In this document: positions 63,582-64,000 of the stretch, in pieces | How the letters are laid out: each line of letters begins with the position of its first letter | Numbering within the stretch: the stretch's first letter is position 1 | From: Costertonia aggregata | GTDB lineage: Bacteria > Bacteroidota > Bacteroidia > Flavobacteriales > Flavobacteriaceae | Length of the DNA stretch: 64,000 nt | Reading direction: 5' to 3' | Assembly (NCBI RefSeq): GCF_013402795.1 | Contig: NZ_CP058595.1 | Coordinates: 2,520,001-2,584,000, forward strand | The notes under the pieces: generated by a model | The model's input: only the letters and a program-made list of their open reading frames with translations | Told to the model about the DNA's origin: nothing | Databases searched by the model: none | Made by a program: the position numbers and the translations under genes

Positions 63582-64000
63582 ATGAAATCAAAGTTCTTAA
63601 TAATTGCAATCTTGATGTCTCAAGTAACAATGTCACAAACAAGTTTTGAACCCGTGAAGAAGGAAATCTTAGATCAATGGATTTCCCAAGCACGTGAAAA
63701 AAATGAAATAGCTACACAGCATCTCCCAAAATTCAGGGAAGAACATCAAGATGTTCTGGATAAACCAGAAGACTCTAACCGAAGGTTTGACTACGGGCGT
63801 ATTCTCACTATTTTGTTACAGCCTACATTGTCCACGGCAACTGAAAACCCCATGTCAAAAAGCGCGAACAATATTGCCGAAGAGGCAGAGCGTGCCTATC
63901 TTGGTGCTATAGAACTTTACGAAAAACATGGGCGTGCCAACATTATGCTGGGCCTGCTCTACAATCAATTGGGCAGATACATGCAATCGGAAAAATATCT
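63582..64000 (+). CDS. Exported TPR-like protein, C-terminus cut by window edge
   Basis: The frame opens at an ATG at 63582 and runs off the window after 139 codons. A signal peptide ends near VTMSQ (residue 19). EEAERAYLGAIELYEKHG and a following LGLLYNQLGRYMQSEKYL look like two tetratricopeptide helices pairs. Function cannot be called from the visible part. The preceding gap (63312-63581) is AT-rich with only a small CACTGAAAACAGTG hairpin and no other gene. Confidence 0.65.
   Translation, partial: MKSKFLIIAILMSQVTMSQTSFEPVKKEILDQWISQAREKNEIATQHLPKFREEHQDVLDKPEDSNRRFDYGRILTILLQPTLSTATENPMSKSANNIAEEAERAYLGAIELYEKHGRANIMLGLLYNQLGRYMQSEKY

Noticed and set aside
1-64000. Mobile elements, CRISPR arrays, prophage or rRNA
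   Set aside because: No transposase, integrase, regular spaced repeats, phage genes or rRNA segments are visible; base use is even along the window.

Overview
The window is a gene-dense stretch of chromosome from a marine-type member of the Flavobacteriaceae (phylum Bacteroidota). This rests on several features: promoters of the TAnnTTTG type, gliding and type IX secretion genes (gldJ, porV), a fused ccoNO cytochrome oxidase gene, a SusC/TonB-type receptor, a PafA phosphatase and a KR2-like sodium-pumping rhodopsin. I see no insertion sequence, prophage, CRISPR array or rRNA. Genus cannot be fixed from the sequence alone.

Layout. 1-8.7 kb: end-truncated TonB-dependent receptor and the gltBD glutamate synthase operon, all on the minus strand. 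9-10.2 kb: acyl-CoA dehydrogenase. 10.3-16.4 kb (plus): a Glu/Leu/Phe/Val dehydrogenase with a structured leader, then nhaD, exbB, exbD, a TonB-like protein and folC. 16.5-20.7 kb: tRNA-Val(TAC), hemN and a universal stress protein (plus), then an acyl-CoA hydrolase/transferase and truncated haemoglobin operon (minus). 20.9-23.6 kb: a large MG2/plug-like exported protein. 23.7-33 kb (minus): a complete cbb3 oxidase locus ccoI / ccoS-NO-Q-P-G-H with a SafE-like copper-handling candidate. 33-36 kb: two Crp/Fnr regulators, a broken small ORF and a second universal stress protein. 36.3-46.1 kb: tRNA-Val(GAC), murF, gldJ, porV, cdd, pdhA, pdhC, an M28 peptidase and an SDR. 46.2-47 kb: sodium-pumping rhodopsin. 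47.3-56.2 kb: SprT-like protein, mannose-1-phosphate guanylyltransferase, a DUF389 membrane protein, an Mla-type ABC transporter, pafA, a glycosyltransferase, a methyltransferase and a KAS III-like enzyme. 56.3-64 kb: gcvP, a UbiA-like membrane protein, an ECF sigma and candidate zinc anti-sigma pair, a rhodanese, a TIGR01777 epimerase, a GbsR-like regulator and a truncated TPR-like protein.

The most informative pattern is regulatory. A 12-bp palindrome, TGAY-N4-RTCA, lies exactly 23 nt upstream of a TAnnTTT(G/A) -7 box before hemN-usp, ccoS-NO-Q-P-G-H, the first crp gene and the second usp gene. The copy at the first crp gene has the same 23-nt geometry toward ccoI on the other strand, with a weaker box. 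A further copy with 24 nt spacing precedes the CoA-transferase/truncated haemoglobin operon. This predicts a local low-oxygen (FNR-like) regulon, with the two Crp/Fnr proteins encoded at its centre as candidate regulators.

Other points: a small ORF (34640-34825) cut by one amber codon, the NDQ rhodopsin, absence of porU between gldJ and porV, a CcoP with a single haem motif, and a duplicated lipoyl domain in pdhC with long identical DNA runs.
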